Under the pieces are notes generated by a model, which did not search any database, was not told the DNA's origin, and was given only the letters and a program-made list of their open reading frames with translations. From Desulfovirgula thermocuniculi DSM 16036 (GTDB taxonomy: Bacteria > Bacillota > Desulfotomaculia > Desulfotomaculales > Desulfovirgulaceae): a stretch of DNA of 40,907 nt. The translations under genes were made by a program, and so were the position numbers. The stretch is taken from contig NZ_AUBR01000031.1 of assembly GCF_000429345.1 (NCBI RefSeq), positions 1 to 40,907 of the forward strand. Reading direction: 5' to 3'. Positions 34,032-40,907 of the stretch are shown piece after piece (the stretch's first letter is position 1; every line of letters begins with the position of its first letter).

Positions 34032-35114
34032 GTGCGAGAAAAGAATGTTTTCGTGGTCATCCTGGCTGGTGGCTCCGGTGAACGGTTCTGGCCTCTTTCC
34101 CGCAAAGCAAGGCCCAAGCAGTTCCTGGCGCTGGTGGGAAACCGCACCATGCTGCAGCACACCGTGGACAGGCTTGCCGGTTTGGTGGATTCGCAGCGTA
34201 CCTTTATCATCACCGGGCGGGCTTACCTGGAGCTGACCAAATCCCAGGTACCCCAGGTCCCGGAGGAAAACATCATTGCCGAGCCCGTGAGCCGCAACAC
34301 CGCCGCTGCCGTGGGCCTGGCGGCAGAGCTTTTGACCCGGCAATGCCCCGGCGACGTGATGGTGGTCCTGCCGGCCGACCACTACATAGCCGACGTGGCC
34401 CGCTTTCAGGCGGTTCTCCGGGCGGCCATTGCCGCCGCGCGGGACGGGCAGTGGGCGGTTACCATCGGCATCACCCCCACCCGACCGGAAACCGGCTACG
34501 GCTACATCCGCCGGGGCGAGCTGCACAACGTTTTTATGGGCGTCCCCGCCTACCGCGCCCTGCGTTTCACCGAAAAGCCGAACCTAAAGCAAGCCCGGGA
34601 GTTTTTAGCTACCGGAGAGTACCTCTGGAACAGCGGCATGTTTATCTGGCGCATTGACCTAATTAGGCAACTGATTGCCCAGTTTCTACCTGAGCTTCAC
34701 GAGGGTTTGCGTCAGCTGGCCGGAGTTCATGATGGCCAGCTGCCGGCTGCCATGGAGGCCGTCTACCCCCAGTTGCCCGACATTTCCGTAGACTACGGCA
34801 TCATGGAGCGGGCAGCCAATGTTTTGGTCCTGCCCGGGGATTTTGGCTGGGACGACGTGGGCTCCTGGCCGGCTCTGGAAGGCTACCGGGAAAACGACGG
34901 CCGGGGCAACGTCCTGGAAGGCCGCGGCGTGCTCATGGATACGAGGAACACGCTGGTTTACGCCCCCCACAAGGTGGTGGCCACCCTGGGGGTGGAGAAC
35001 CTCATCATTGCCGATGCCGGGGACAGCCTGCTGGTCTGCCACAAGGAGCGCGCCCAGGAAATCAAACGGCTCCTGGCGGAACTTCGCGCCGCCGGGTTCA
35101 GCGAGGTGTTATGA
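34032..35114 (+). CDS. manC: Mannose-1-phosphate guanylyltransferase
   Basis: It makes GDP-mannose from GTP and mannose-1-phosphate. The N-terminal signature is LAGGSGERFWPLSRKARPKQ (11-30). VVLPADHYI, FTEKPN and WNSGMFIW follow in the expected order, and GWDDVGSW is near the C-terminus. At 360 residues it is the single-function form without the phosphomannose isomerase domain of longer ManC/AlgA proteins. The GTG start follows GAGGAAA. The phosphomannomutase gene starts 6 nt after the stop, giving a two-gene supply module for Gmd/Rmd. Confidence 0.95.
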   Translation: MREKNVFVVILAGGSGERFWPLSRKARPKQFLALVGNRTMLQHTVDRLAGLVDSQRTFIITGRAYLELTKSQVPQVPEENIIAEPVSRNTAAAVGLAAELLTRQCPGDVMVVLPADHYIADVARFQAVLRAAIAAARDGQWAVTIGITPTRPETGYGYIRRGELHNVFMGVPAYRALRFTEKPNLKQAREFLATGEYLWNSGMFIWRIDLIRQLIAQFLPELHEGLRQLAGVHDGQLPAAMEAVYPQLPDISVDYGIMERAANVLVLPGDFGWDDVGSWPALEGYRENDGRGNVLEGRGVLMDTRNTLVYAPHKVVATLGVENLIIADAGDSLLVCHKERAQEIKRLLAELRAAGFSEVL

Positions 35115-35120
35115 TAGCCT

Positions 35121-36503
35121 ATGCTTGACGTCAATCCCTACATCTTCCGCCAGTACGATATCAGGGGCGTTGCCGAGCGGGACCTGACGCCAGAAGTGGT
35201 GGAAGCGCTGGGGCGGGCTTTCGGTACCATGGTGCGGGAACGAGGCGCAAAAGAGGTCCTGGTGGGGCGGGACAACCGCACAAGCTCTCTGCGCTTGCGG
35301 GATGACCTGGTGCGCGGCCTGGTGGCAGCCGGCTGCCGGGTCCTGGACCTGGGCTTGGTGGTTACTCCCATCCTTTACTTTGCTCGCGAGCACTGGGGCA
35401 TTGACGGGGGCGTAATGATTACGGGCAGCCACAACCCGCCGGAGGAAAACGGCTTTAAGCTGGCCCTGGGGGCGGGAACCATTCACGGGGAAGAGATACA
35501 GCGCTTGCGGCGGCTCATGGAAGGGGGGTCTTTTGCACTGGGTCGCGGGTCCGTGGAGGAAGCGGACGCGGTGAGCCCTTACCTGAAAATGCTCAAGGAA
35601 AAAATACGCCTGGGACCCCGTCCTTTAAAGGTAGCCGTTGACTGCGGCAACGGCACGGCCGGGATCTTTGCCCCCCGCATCCTGGAGGGATGGGGATGCC
35701 GGGTAATACCCCTGTACTGCGAGCCCGACGGCACTTTTCCCCACCACCAGCCCGACCCGGTGAAAACGGCTAACCTGCAGGACCTGCGCCGCATTGTGCT
35801 GGAGGAAGGCTGCGACCTGGGGGTAGGCTACGACGGGGACGCCGACCGCCTGGGGGTGGTGGACGAAAAGGGGGAAGTGGTCTGGGGGGACCGGCTAATG
35901 TGCCTTTTCTGGCGGGAGATCCTGCCCAGGCACCCGGGGGCCCCGGCCATTGTGGAGGTTAAGTGCTCCCAGGCCCTGGTGGAGGAAATCAGGCGCCTGG
36001 GGGGCAGGCCCGTTTTTTACAAAACCGGCCATTCGCTCATCAAAGCCAAGATGAGGGAGCTGGGGGCGGTCTTTACCGGCGAAATGTCCGGGCACATGTT
36101 TTTTGCCGACGAGTATTACGGCTTTGATGATGCCTTTTACGCTACCGGGAGGCTCCTGCGCATTTTGTCCCGCGCGGAGCTAACGCTGTCAGAGCTCATG
36201 GCGGACATACCGCGGTACTACTCCACTGCCGAAACCCGCATCCCCTGCCCCGATGAAGTCAAGTTTTCCGTGGTGGCAAGGTTGGTGGAGGCTTTTAAAG
36301 AGGAGTATGAAGTGGTGGACGTGGACGGCGCCCGGGTGCTCTTTGCGGAAGGCTGGGGGCTGGTGCGGGCCTCCAACACCCAGCCCGTGCTGGTGGCCCG
36401 CTGCGAAGGGAAAACGTCGGAGGCGTTAGCGCATATTTGCGAGGTGATGCGCGAGTACCTGGTGCGCGTAGGAGGGGTGGAGGATTTCTCCTGGGAGTTT
36501 TAG
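35121..36503 (+). CDS. manB: Phosphomannomutase/phosphoglucomutase
   Basis: It interconverts hexose-6-P and hexose-1-P. The 460-residue alpha-D-phosphohexomutase starts with FRQYDIRGVAE. The phosphoserine is S103 in TGSHNPPEENGFK, the metal loop is DGDADR (D238, D240, D242), the sugar loop is GEMSGHMFF, and the phosphate-binding loop is RASNTQPVLVAR. The neighbouring manC suggests mannose-1-P is the main product, but the AlgC-type family usually accepts glucose as well. The ATG is 6 nt after manC. Confidence 0.95.
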   Translation: MLDVNPYIFRQYDIRGVAERDLTPEVVEALGRAFGTMVRERGAKEVLVGRDNRTSSLRLRDDLVRGLVAAGCRVLDLGLVVTPILYFAREHWGIDGGVMITGSHNPPEENGFKLALGAGTIHGEEIQRLRRLMEGGSFALGRGSVEEADAVSPYLKMLKEKIRLGPRPLKVAVDCGNGTAGIFAPRILEGWGCRVIPLYCEPDGTFPHHQPDPVKTANLQDLRRIVLEEGCDLGVGYDGDADRLGVVDEKGEVVWGDRLMCLFWREILPRHPGAPAIVEVKCSQALVEEIRRLGGRPVFYKTGHSLIKAKMRELGAVFTGEMSGHMFFADEYYGFDDAFYATGRLLRILSRAELTLSELMADIPRYYSTAETRIPCPDEVKFSVVARLVEAFKEEYEVVDVDGARVLFAEGWGLVRASNTQPVLVARCEGKTSEALAHICEVMREYLVRVGGVEDFSWEF

Positions 36504-36525
36504 GGAAAAGGAGCCGAAAGGCACC

Positions 36526-37650
36526 TTGAGCAAAATCCTCTTCCTCGCCACCGTTTACACCCACCTGGCCGCCTTTCACATTCCTTTCATGCGGCTTTTG
36601 CGGGATAAGGGGTACGAGATACACGCGGCAGCCTCTCCCGCTGAGGGAGGAAAAGAAGAAATAGAAGCTGCCGGCGTGAAATGCTGGGACGTCCCTTTTG
36701 CCCGCTCGCCGTACAGCCTGCAAAATTTCAGGGCCGCATGGGCATTGAAGCGCCTGCTTGAAAGCCACCGCTTTGCCCTCATCCACGTGCACACGCCGGT
36801 GGCGGCTTTCTGGGGGAGGTGGCTTGCCAAAGCCACAGGGCAAGGGCCGGTCCTCTACACCGCCCACGGCTTTCATTTTTATAAAGGCGCCCCTTTGCGC
36901 AACTGGTTGATTTACTACACGGCTGAAAAACTGGCTTCCCCTTGGACGGACGGGCTCATCGTCATAAACGAGGAAGATTTTGACAATGCCCGCCGGCTCG
37001 GCTTTGCGCCGGAAAGGAACCTTTTTTACGTGCACGGAGTGGGGGTAGACCTGAAGCAGTACTCGCCCCTTGAAGCGGCGGAGGAATGCTTACGGGAAAG
37101 CCTCGGCCTTTCGAGTGCCGACGTAGTGGTCACGTGCGTGGCGGAAATGATCCCGCGTAAGAACCATTTAATGCTTCTTAATGCATGGGAAAATCTTGCG
37201 GTTAGGTGTCCGGAGTGCTGCCTCCTTTTGGTGGGGGCGGGCAAGCTCCTGCCGGCCCTGAAAAAGGAGGTGGAGAGAAAGAAAATACCCCGCGTGCATT
37301 TCCTCGGCTACCGCCGCGATGTACCCCGGATCCTTACGGAAAGTGACATTGTGGTTCTCACCTCAAAGCATGAAGGCCTACCGCGGGCCATCATGGAGGC
37401 CATGGCCGCAGGCAAGCCGGTGGTGGCGAGCAATGTGAGGGGAAACCGTGACCTGGTGGAACACGGTAGGACTGGCTTCCTGGTGGGGCTGGGGGATGTA
37501 GAGGGGCTGGCTGGGTATCTTGAGGTGCTGGCACGAGATGAGAGCTTGCGCTTAAGCCTTGGAGCCGCAGGCCGGGAGAAGATAAAAGAATACTCCCTGG
37601 ACAAAGTCCTCGCGGAGATGGAGGCCATCTACAACCGGTACCTCTCCTAG
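36526..37650 (+). CDS. GT4-family glycosyltransferase, EpsD-like
   Basis: This 374-residue GT-B enzyme is of the capsule/EpsD type. LFLATVYTHLAAFHIPFM at the N-terminus, IHVHTPVAAFWGR and TAHGFHFYKGAP lie in the acceptor domain. CVAEMIPRKNHLMLL and E-x7-E in KHEGLPRAIMEAMAAG lie in the donor domain. The start is TTG after AAAAGGAG. It is separated from the other glycosyltransferases by the protease and the worn junction, and lies with manC/manB. It may add the first sugars after the polyprenyl-phosphate transferase step. Confidence 0.9.
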   Translation: MSKILFLATVYTHLAAFHIPFMRLLRDKGYEIHAAASPAEGGKEEIEAAGVKCWDVPFARSPYSLQNFRAAWALKRLLESHRFALIHVHTPVAAFWGRWLAKATGQGPVLYTAHGFHFYKGAPLRNWLIYYTAEKLASPWTDGLIVINEEDFDNARRLGFAPERNLFYVHGVGVDLKQYSPLEAAEECLRESLGLSSADVVVTCVAEMIPRKNHLMLLNAWENLAVRCPECCLLLVGAGKLLPALKKEVERKKIPRVHFLGYRRDVPRILTESDIVVLTSKHEGLPRAIMEAMAAGKPVVASNVRGNRDLVEHGRTGFLVGLGDVEGLAGYLEVLARDESLRLSLGAAGREKIKEYSLDKVLAEMEAIYNRYLS

Positions 37651-37681
37651 GAATATCACCTTCTGCTTTCCTATACTTGCA

Positions 37682-37710
37682 TTGATTTTACGTATTGTTT
37701 TGCGTATAAT
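37682..37710 (+). promoter_or_regulatory. Sigma-A-type promoter for the second toxin-antitoxin pair
   Basis: TTGATT (37682-37687), a 17-nt spacer and a perfect TATAAT (37705-37710) lie 22 nt before the ATG, with GGGAGGTG between. One of the clearest promoters in the window. Confidence 0.75.
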
Positions 37711-37732
37711 ACCCCTAAGGGAGGTGCAGTTC

Positions 37733-38017
37733 ATGCTGCAATTCGACCTCGATAGCCTGGTAAGCGCAACCGCGCTGTCCAGGTCGCCGGGGAAATACCT
37801 GGCCAAGTGCAAGGAGAAGCCCCTTTTGATACTTAAAAACAATGAAGTGGAAGGGGTGCTGCTGAGCACAGAGGCTTACAGAGAACTGTTGGAAGCTTAT
37901 GAGCTTGTGCAGGATATGAGGCTTGCCCGCGAGATCTTCGAGCAGCCCACCGACAACCCTGAAGGTAAAGACGTGTTTGAGACTATGCGGGAAATCGATG
38001 AGCAGAAGGATGTATAG
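37733..38017 (+). CDS. Phd/YefM-type antitoxin
   Basis: The 94-residue protein (LQFDLDSLVSATALSRSPGK, then KPLLILKNNEVEGVLLSTEAY) matches the Phd/YefM/RelB-like antitoxin fold, with an acidic tail ending DEQKDV. ATG 37733 is preferred over an upstream in-frame ATT-rich extension because of the GGGAGGTG site 6 nt before it. It overlaps the RelE-like gene by about 20 nt. Probably self-regulated through the promoter upstream. Confidence 0.85.
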   Translation: MLQFDLDSLVSATALSRSPGKYLAKCKEKPLLILKNNEVEGVLLSTEAYRELLEAYELVQDMRLAREIFEQPTDNPEGKDVFETMREIDEQKDV

Positions 38018-38288
38018 CGTTAAGCCGAAGAACGCTAACCGCTTCCGTCATGACTACGCAAGGCTCTCTCCCAAGGAACGTGAGAAGGTCCAATGTGCCT
38101 TAGAGCACTTGGCTGAAAACCCCCGACCCCCGGGATGCATTTGTCTGGAAAAGAACTATTACCGATTGCGCGTCGGAGATCTGCGCATCCTCTACCAAAC
38201 ATTTGACGCTGAAAAACTAATTCTTGTAGGTGCGGTTAGCAGGCGTAGCGAAAGGACTTACAAGGATTGGAAGCAATATTTAAAATAA
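37998..38288 (+). CDS. RelE/ParE-family toxin
   Basis: The protein of 92-96 residues has the RelE-type arrangement: FRHDYARLSPKEREKVQCAL, then LEKNYYRLRVGDLRILYQ, and ending RRSERTYKD. RelE-family toxins cleave ribosome-bound mRNA; ParE relatives act on gyrase. The YRLRVGDLRILY strand is typical of RelE-like chains. The start is uncertain: ATG 37998 has a weak ribosome site, while ATG 38010 has AGAAGG immediately adjacent, which is too close. Translation is probably coupled to the antitoxin. Confidence 0.82.
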   Translation: MSRRMYSVKPKNANRFRHDYARLSPKEREKVQCALEHLAENPRPPGCICLEKNYYRLRVGDLRILYQTFDAEKLILVGAVSRRSERTYKDWKQYLK

Positions 38289-38324
38289 AGAGGCTTTATT
38301 TTTGCCTGGGGGAGGTTTATTAGG

Positions 38325-39299
38325 TTGCGCGTGTTGGTAACCGGCGGGGCCGGATTTATTGGCTCCCATGTGGTGGACGCTTTAATAGCGCAGGGGCACG
38401 AGGTGGTGGTAGTTGATGACTTAAGCAGCGGCAAGGAAGAAAACCTCAGTCCTGCCTGCCGGTTTTACCGGCTGGACATCTGCTCGCCGGATCTGGAAAG
38501 GATTTTCCGGGAAGAAAAAATAGAGTTTGTGAACCATCATGCCGCCCAGATTGACGTGCGCCGCTCTGTGGCCAGCCCGGAGGAAGATGCTCGGGTGAAC
38601 ATCCAGGGGCTGCTAAACCTCCTCGCAAACTGCCTGCGCTTTGGCGTGAGAGGGGTTGTATTTGCTTCCTCCGGCGGAGTGGTGTACGGCGAGCCGGACG
38701 AGCTTCCGGTGAAAGAAACCCACCCCAAAGGGCCGCTTTCGCCCTACGGGGTGAGCAAGCTGGCCGCGGAGTACTACCTTTTTTATTTTGCCCGCGTGCA
38801 CGGCCTGCCCTATGTCGCCCTGCGCTACGGCAACGTGTACGGGCCCCGGCAGGACCCCCACGGTGAGGCCGGGGTGGTGGCCATCTTTGGGCGAAAAATG
38901 CTCAGGGGGGAGACCCCCACCATCTACGGCAACGGGGAGCAGCTGCGGGATTACGTTTATATAGAGGATGTGGTGCGTGCCAATATCTTGGCCACGGAAA
39001 AGCTGCTGAATAAGGCGGGTCTCGCTTTTGCCGGGAGCATCGACGATTTTGCCTACAACATCGGCACGGGCCGGGGCACATCGGTGAATGAGCTTTTCCA
39101 GTTGCTGAAAAGGGCTACCGGCTACGAAGGCGCGGCGGTGCATAGGCCGGAGCGGGCGGGTGAGCTGCGGAGGATTTATCTAGATGCAGAAAAGGCGGCG
39201 CGGGAGTTGGGCTGGCAGCCGCAGGTGGGCCTGGAGGAAGGCCTTTTGCGCACCGTGGAGTATCTGAGGGAAGGTGCGGTGGAAGGCAGGAAAATCTAA
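38325..39299 (+). CDS. galE: UDP-glucose 4-epimerase-like NAD-dependent epimerase
   Basis: The 324-residue extended SDR has TGGAGFIGSH (6-15), catalytic Ser in FASSGGVVYG, and Y141/K145 in SPYGVSK. RYGNVYGPRQDPHGEAGVV and LRDYVYIEDVV are typical of the GalE/Gne/UDP-glucuronate-epimerase group. It would supply a UDP-galactose-type sugar for the glycan or the priming step. TTG start after GGGGGAGG. The exact substrate cannot be decided from sequence; the gene symbol is by family. Confidence 0.85.
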   Translation: MRVLVTGGAGFIGSHVVDALIAQGHEVVVVDDLSSGKEENLSPACRFYRLDICSPDLERIFREEKIEFVNHHAAQIDVRRSVASPEEDARVNIQGLLNLLANCLRFGVRGVVFASSGGVVYGEPDELPVKETHPKGPLSPYGVSKLAAEYYLFYFARVHGLPYVALRYGNVYGPRQDPHGEAGVVAIFGRKMLRGETPTIYGNGEQLRDYVYIEDVVRANILATEKLLNKAGLAFAGSIDDFAYNIGTGRGTSVNELFQLLKRATGYEGAAVHRPERAGELRRIYLDAEKAARELGWQPQVGLEEGLLRTVEYLREGAVEGRKI

Positions 39300-39356
39300 C
39301 TTTTATGTCGAAGAAAGCCAGCCAGGAGGACCCGGTTAAGGCGGAGTGGGAACGCA

Positions 39357-40664
39357 GTGCGCTGGACAAAGGTGGGCAAGGTACTGGGTGATCTCGCCTG
39401 CATCCACGCCGGTTACCTGGTGGCATTCCTGATCCGTTTCGGCGGCAGGCTGCCGGCGGAGAACTGGCAGGCTTATCTGAAGGCAGCGCCCTGGCTAACG
39501 ATTATCGCGCTTTTGCTCCTCCAGGCATACGACCTCTTTTCTGGCCGGCGCAGGCGGTGGGCGGAAATATTTTCTTCCCTGGTTTGCGTTGTCGGGCTTC
39601 TTTTGCTGGCGGGTCTCTCCCTTTCCTACCTGCTGCAAACCTACGCCTTCCCCCGCTCCACCTTTTTCCTGGCGGCCGCAGCACAGCTAGTTTTTCTTGC
39701 CGCCTGGCGCCGTTTAGCGTGGGCGTGGTCTCTATATGTGCAGGGGCCCCTAACCCTGCTGGTTGTGGGCCCTCTTGAGGAGGCCACAGAGCGCACCCGG
39801 CAGCTGGAGGCCCACGGGTCCGCGCTCTTCCGGGTGGTGGGTATTCTAGGTGAGGGCTCATACGGAGAACTGCCGGAAACGCTGGAAAGGCTAAACCCCA
39901 AGGGCATCATTTTCTGTTCCTCCATACCGCGGGAAAAAAGAAACCGCATGATGGCGGAGGCCATGGGCAGGGGTATTTCCGTTTTTTTAATCCCCGGGGT
40001 AGATGATATTTTTTTGGCCTTTTCCTCCGCGGAGCAGCTAAACGGTATTCCCGTGTTCCGCATTTCTTCCTTTCAGGAGGTACCGGTGGGCGGTTGGAAG
40101 AGGCTTTTAGACATCGCCCTGGCCCTTTTGCTCCTCGTGCCGGCCCTGCCCGTTTTGCTCCTGGCTGCCCTGGCCATCAAGCTGGAGTCTCCTCGCGACC
40201 CGGTGTTCTACCTTCAGGAGAGGGTAGGGCAGGGAGGGAAAATATTCCGTCTTGTAAAGCTGCGCACCATGGTACCTGATGCGGAAAAGGACACGGGGCC
40301 GGTCCTGGCCTCGACTGATGACCCCCGCCTGACCAGGGTAGGCCGCATCCTGCGGGCCACGCGCCTCGACGAGCTGCCCCAGCTGTGGAACGTGCTTAAG
40401 GGGGACATGAGCTTTGTAGGGCCCCGCCCGGAGAGGCCCTTCTTCGTGGAGAAGCTGGAGAAAGAAATACCGGGGTATGGCCTTCGCCACTCCCTGCCGG
40501 TGGGCATTACGGGCCTGGCGCAGGTGGAGGGGAGCTACAGCACGCCGCCGGAAGACAAGCTCAGGTACGACCTCATGTACGGCAAGACCGCCTCGCCCCT
40601 GGTGGACCTGCGCATCATTTTGCGCACGCTGAGCGTCCTCATGCTGCGGGACAAGGCCAGCTGA
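39357..40664 (+). CDS. Polyprenyl-phosphate sugar-1-phosphate transferase (WbaP/WcaJ type)
   Basis: The 435-residue initiating enzyme has several N-terminal membrane spans ([30 protein letters not shown] and others), a CoA-binding-like middle domain ([19 protein letters not shown]), and a C-terminal phosphoglycosyl transferase. Family motifs are [36 protein letters not shown] and VGPRPERP. It loads the first sugar phosphate on undecaprenyl phosphate at the membrane. The start is GTG 39357. An overlapping ATG frame at 39304 encodes only about 28 residues and is probably not real. S-layer glycan and ABC-dependent O-polysaccharide loci use such an initiator. Confidence 0.93.
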   Translation: MRWTKVGKVLGDLACIHAGYLVAFLIRFGGRLPAENWQAYLKAAPWLTIIALLLLQAYDLFSGRRRRWAEIFSSLVCVVGLLLLAGLSLSYLLQTYAFPRSTFFLAAAAQLVFLAAWRRLAWAWSLYVQGPLTLLVVGPLEEATERTRQLEAHGSALFRVVGILGEGSYGELPETLERLNPKGIIFCSSIPREKRNRMMAEAMGRGISVFLIPGVDDIFLAFSSAEQLNGIPVFRISSFQEVPVGGWKRLLDIALALLLLVPALPVLLLAALAIKLESPRDPVFYLQERVGQGGKIFRLVKLRTMVPDAEKDTGPVLASTDDPRLTRVGRILRATRLDELPQLWNVLKGDMSFVGPRPERPFFVEKLEKEIPGYGLRHSLPVGITGLAQVEGSYSTPPEDKLRYDLMYGKTASPLVDLRIILRTLSVLMLRDKAS

Positions 40665-40824
40665 CGGCCCGGCGACGGCTAGTACGCGCGCATTACCGCC
40701 TCCCCTTCACTAGGATAAAGCAGGCAAAACGCGACCTTGAAACTGTCCGAAAGATGGCCCGGGAGGCCCTTTACAAAAACTCGCCAGAATGCCCCCGATT
40801 TTCAACCGGGGGATGAATGGCGGC
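40665..40824 (+). other. Spacer with an omega-RNA-end-like hairpin
   Basis: CCCCCG (40792-40797) and CGGGGG (40807-40812) form a 6-bp stem with loop ATTTTCAAC, flanked by GAAT and ATGAATGG. Similar short GC stems close the RNA at IS200/IS605 right ends, so this may be a leftover end of another tnpB element. A start-less frame in the region (KQAKRDLETVRKMAREALYK) looks coding-like but is not recognised. Confidence 0.3.
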
Positions 40825-40853
40825 TTGGTTTTTCTCTCCGGCCGTGCTATAAT
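40825..40853 (+). promoter_or_regulatory. Sigma-A-type promoter at the right edge
   Basis: TTGGTT (40825-40830), a 17-nt spacer and a perfect TATAAT (40848-40853). A strong ribosome site GGAGGAGA follows at 40865. Confidence 0.7.
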
Positions 40854-40878
40854 TTAAGCAGGCCGGAGGAGATGTTGA

Positions 40879-40907
40879 ATGCAGACGGTAACCCTCAAAA
40901 TAAAGCT
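40879..40907 (+). CDS. 5' end of a gene, possibly another tnpB (runs out of the window)
   Basis: ATG behind GGAGGAGA opens MQTVTLKIK, which resembles the first strand of many TnpB/IS200-605 OrfB proteins. Only nine codons are visible, so the identity is a guess supported by the hairpin upstream. Confidence 0.35.

Noticed and set aside
33859-34236. Frame starting MIIDLAAAHVLALNHRP after the PIN gene
   Set aside because: It overlaps manC out of frame, is Cys/Trp-rich and matches nothing recognised; the ATGA overlap is probably chance.
36295-37035. Minus-strand frame of 246 codons opposite manB and a glycosyltransferase
   Set aside because: Both plus-strand genes have clear family motifs throughout; the antisense frame has none.
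39304-39390. ATG frame before the polyprenyl-phosphate sugar transferase
   Set aside because: It encodes only 28 residues, overlaps the true gene in another frame and lacks a ribosome site.

Overview
The window reads as chromosome of a GC-rich, motile, Gram-positive-type anaerobe of the Clostridia class, possibly thermophilic. This is inferred from the CheC/CheD/FliY chemotaxis set, frequent GTG/TTG starts behind strong Shine-Dalgarno sites, and the mix of accessory families. No rRNA, tRNA or CRISPR array was seen, and I do not name a genus.

Region 1 (1-5890). The window opens inside an IS607-type tnpB, followed by about 500 nt of non-coding element sequence whose right end abuts a chemotaxis/flagellar-switch operon: cheD, cheR, cheC, cheY, fliM, fliY. 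These six genes are packed with overlaps or very short gaps and control CheY phosphorylation and the flagellar switch.

Region 2 (5891-12769). An accessory stretch holds a coiled-coil PD-(D/E)XK protein, an SEC-C motif protein, an O-antigen-ligase-like membrane protein with TPR repeats, an internally deleted second copy of the coiled-coil gene, and a Wzm/Wzt polysaccharide ABC exporter.

Region 3 (12897-15582). A nearly complete IS607-type element carries a serine-recombinase tnpA with a frameshift, an intact tnpB and a long structured RNA region. Its right end lies inside the 3' remnant of a second wzt gene. The non-coding regions of the two element copies show compensatory base-pair changes in several stems, so this is very likely a folded RNA, best explained as the TnpB guide (omega/reRNA) scaffold.

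Region 4 (15652-31076). This is a surface-glycan locus, apparently more AT-rich than region 1. It holds gmd and rmd (GDP-D-rhamnose synthesis), a 773-residue fusion of a sulfatase-like hydrolase with a CysD/CysH-like ATP-pyrophosphatase domain, a coiled-coil methyltransferase, five GT4 glycosyltransferases with mostly overlapping ends, and a secreted M6-type metalloprotease with six Ig-like repeats.

Region 5 (31077-40907). A worn junction contains a truncated murJ, a PD-(D/E)XK Rpn-type gene, a fragment of a CpsB/YwqE-like phosphatase gene and a PIN toxin-antitoxin pair. It is followed by manC, a phosphomannomutase, another GT4 enzyme, a RelE-type toxin-antitoxin pair, a galE-like epimerase and a polyprenyl-phosphate sugar transferase. 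The window ends at what looks like the start of another tnpB.

Working model (inference): mannose-6-P goes through the phosphomannomutase and ManC to GDP-mannose, then Gmd and Rmd to GDP-D-rhamnose. The polyprenyl transferase starts the chain, GT4 enzymes extend it, the coiled-coil methyltransferase may cap it, Wzm/Wzt export it and the WaaL-like protein attaches it to a surface acceptor. This resembles S-layer glycan or ABC-exported O-polysaccharide loci. The strongest candidates for undescribed biology are the sulfatase-like/CysD-like fusion and the long covarying RNA of the IS607-type elements.
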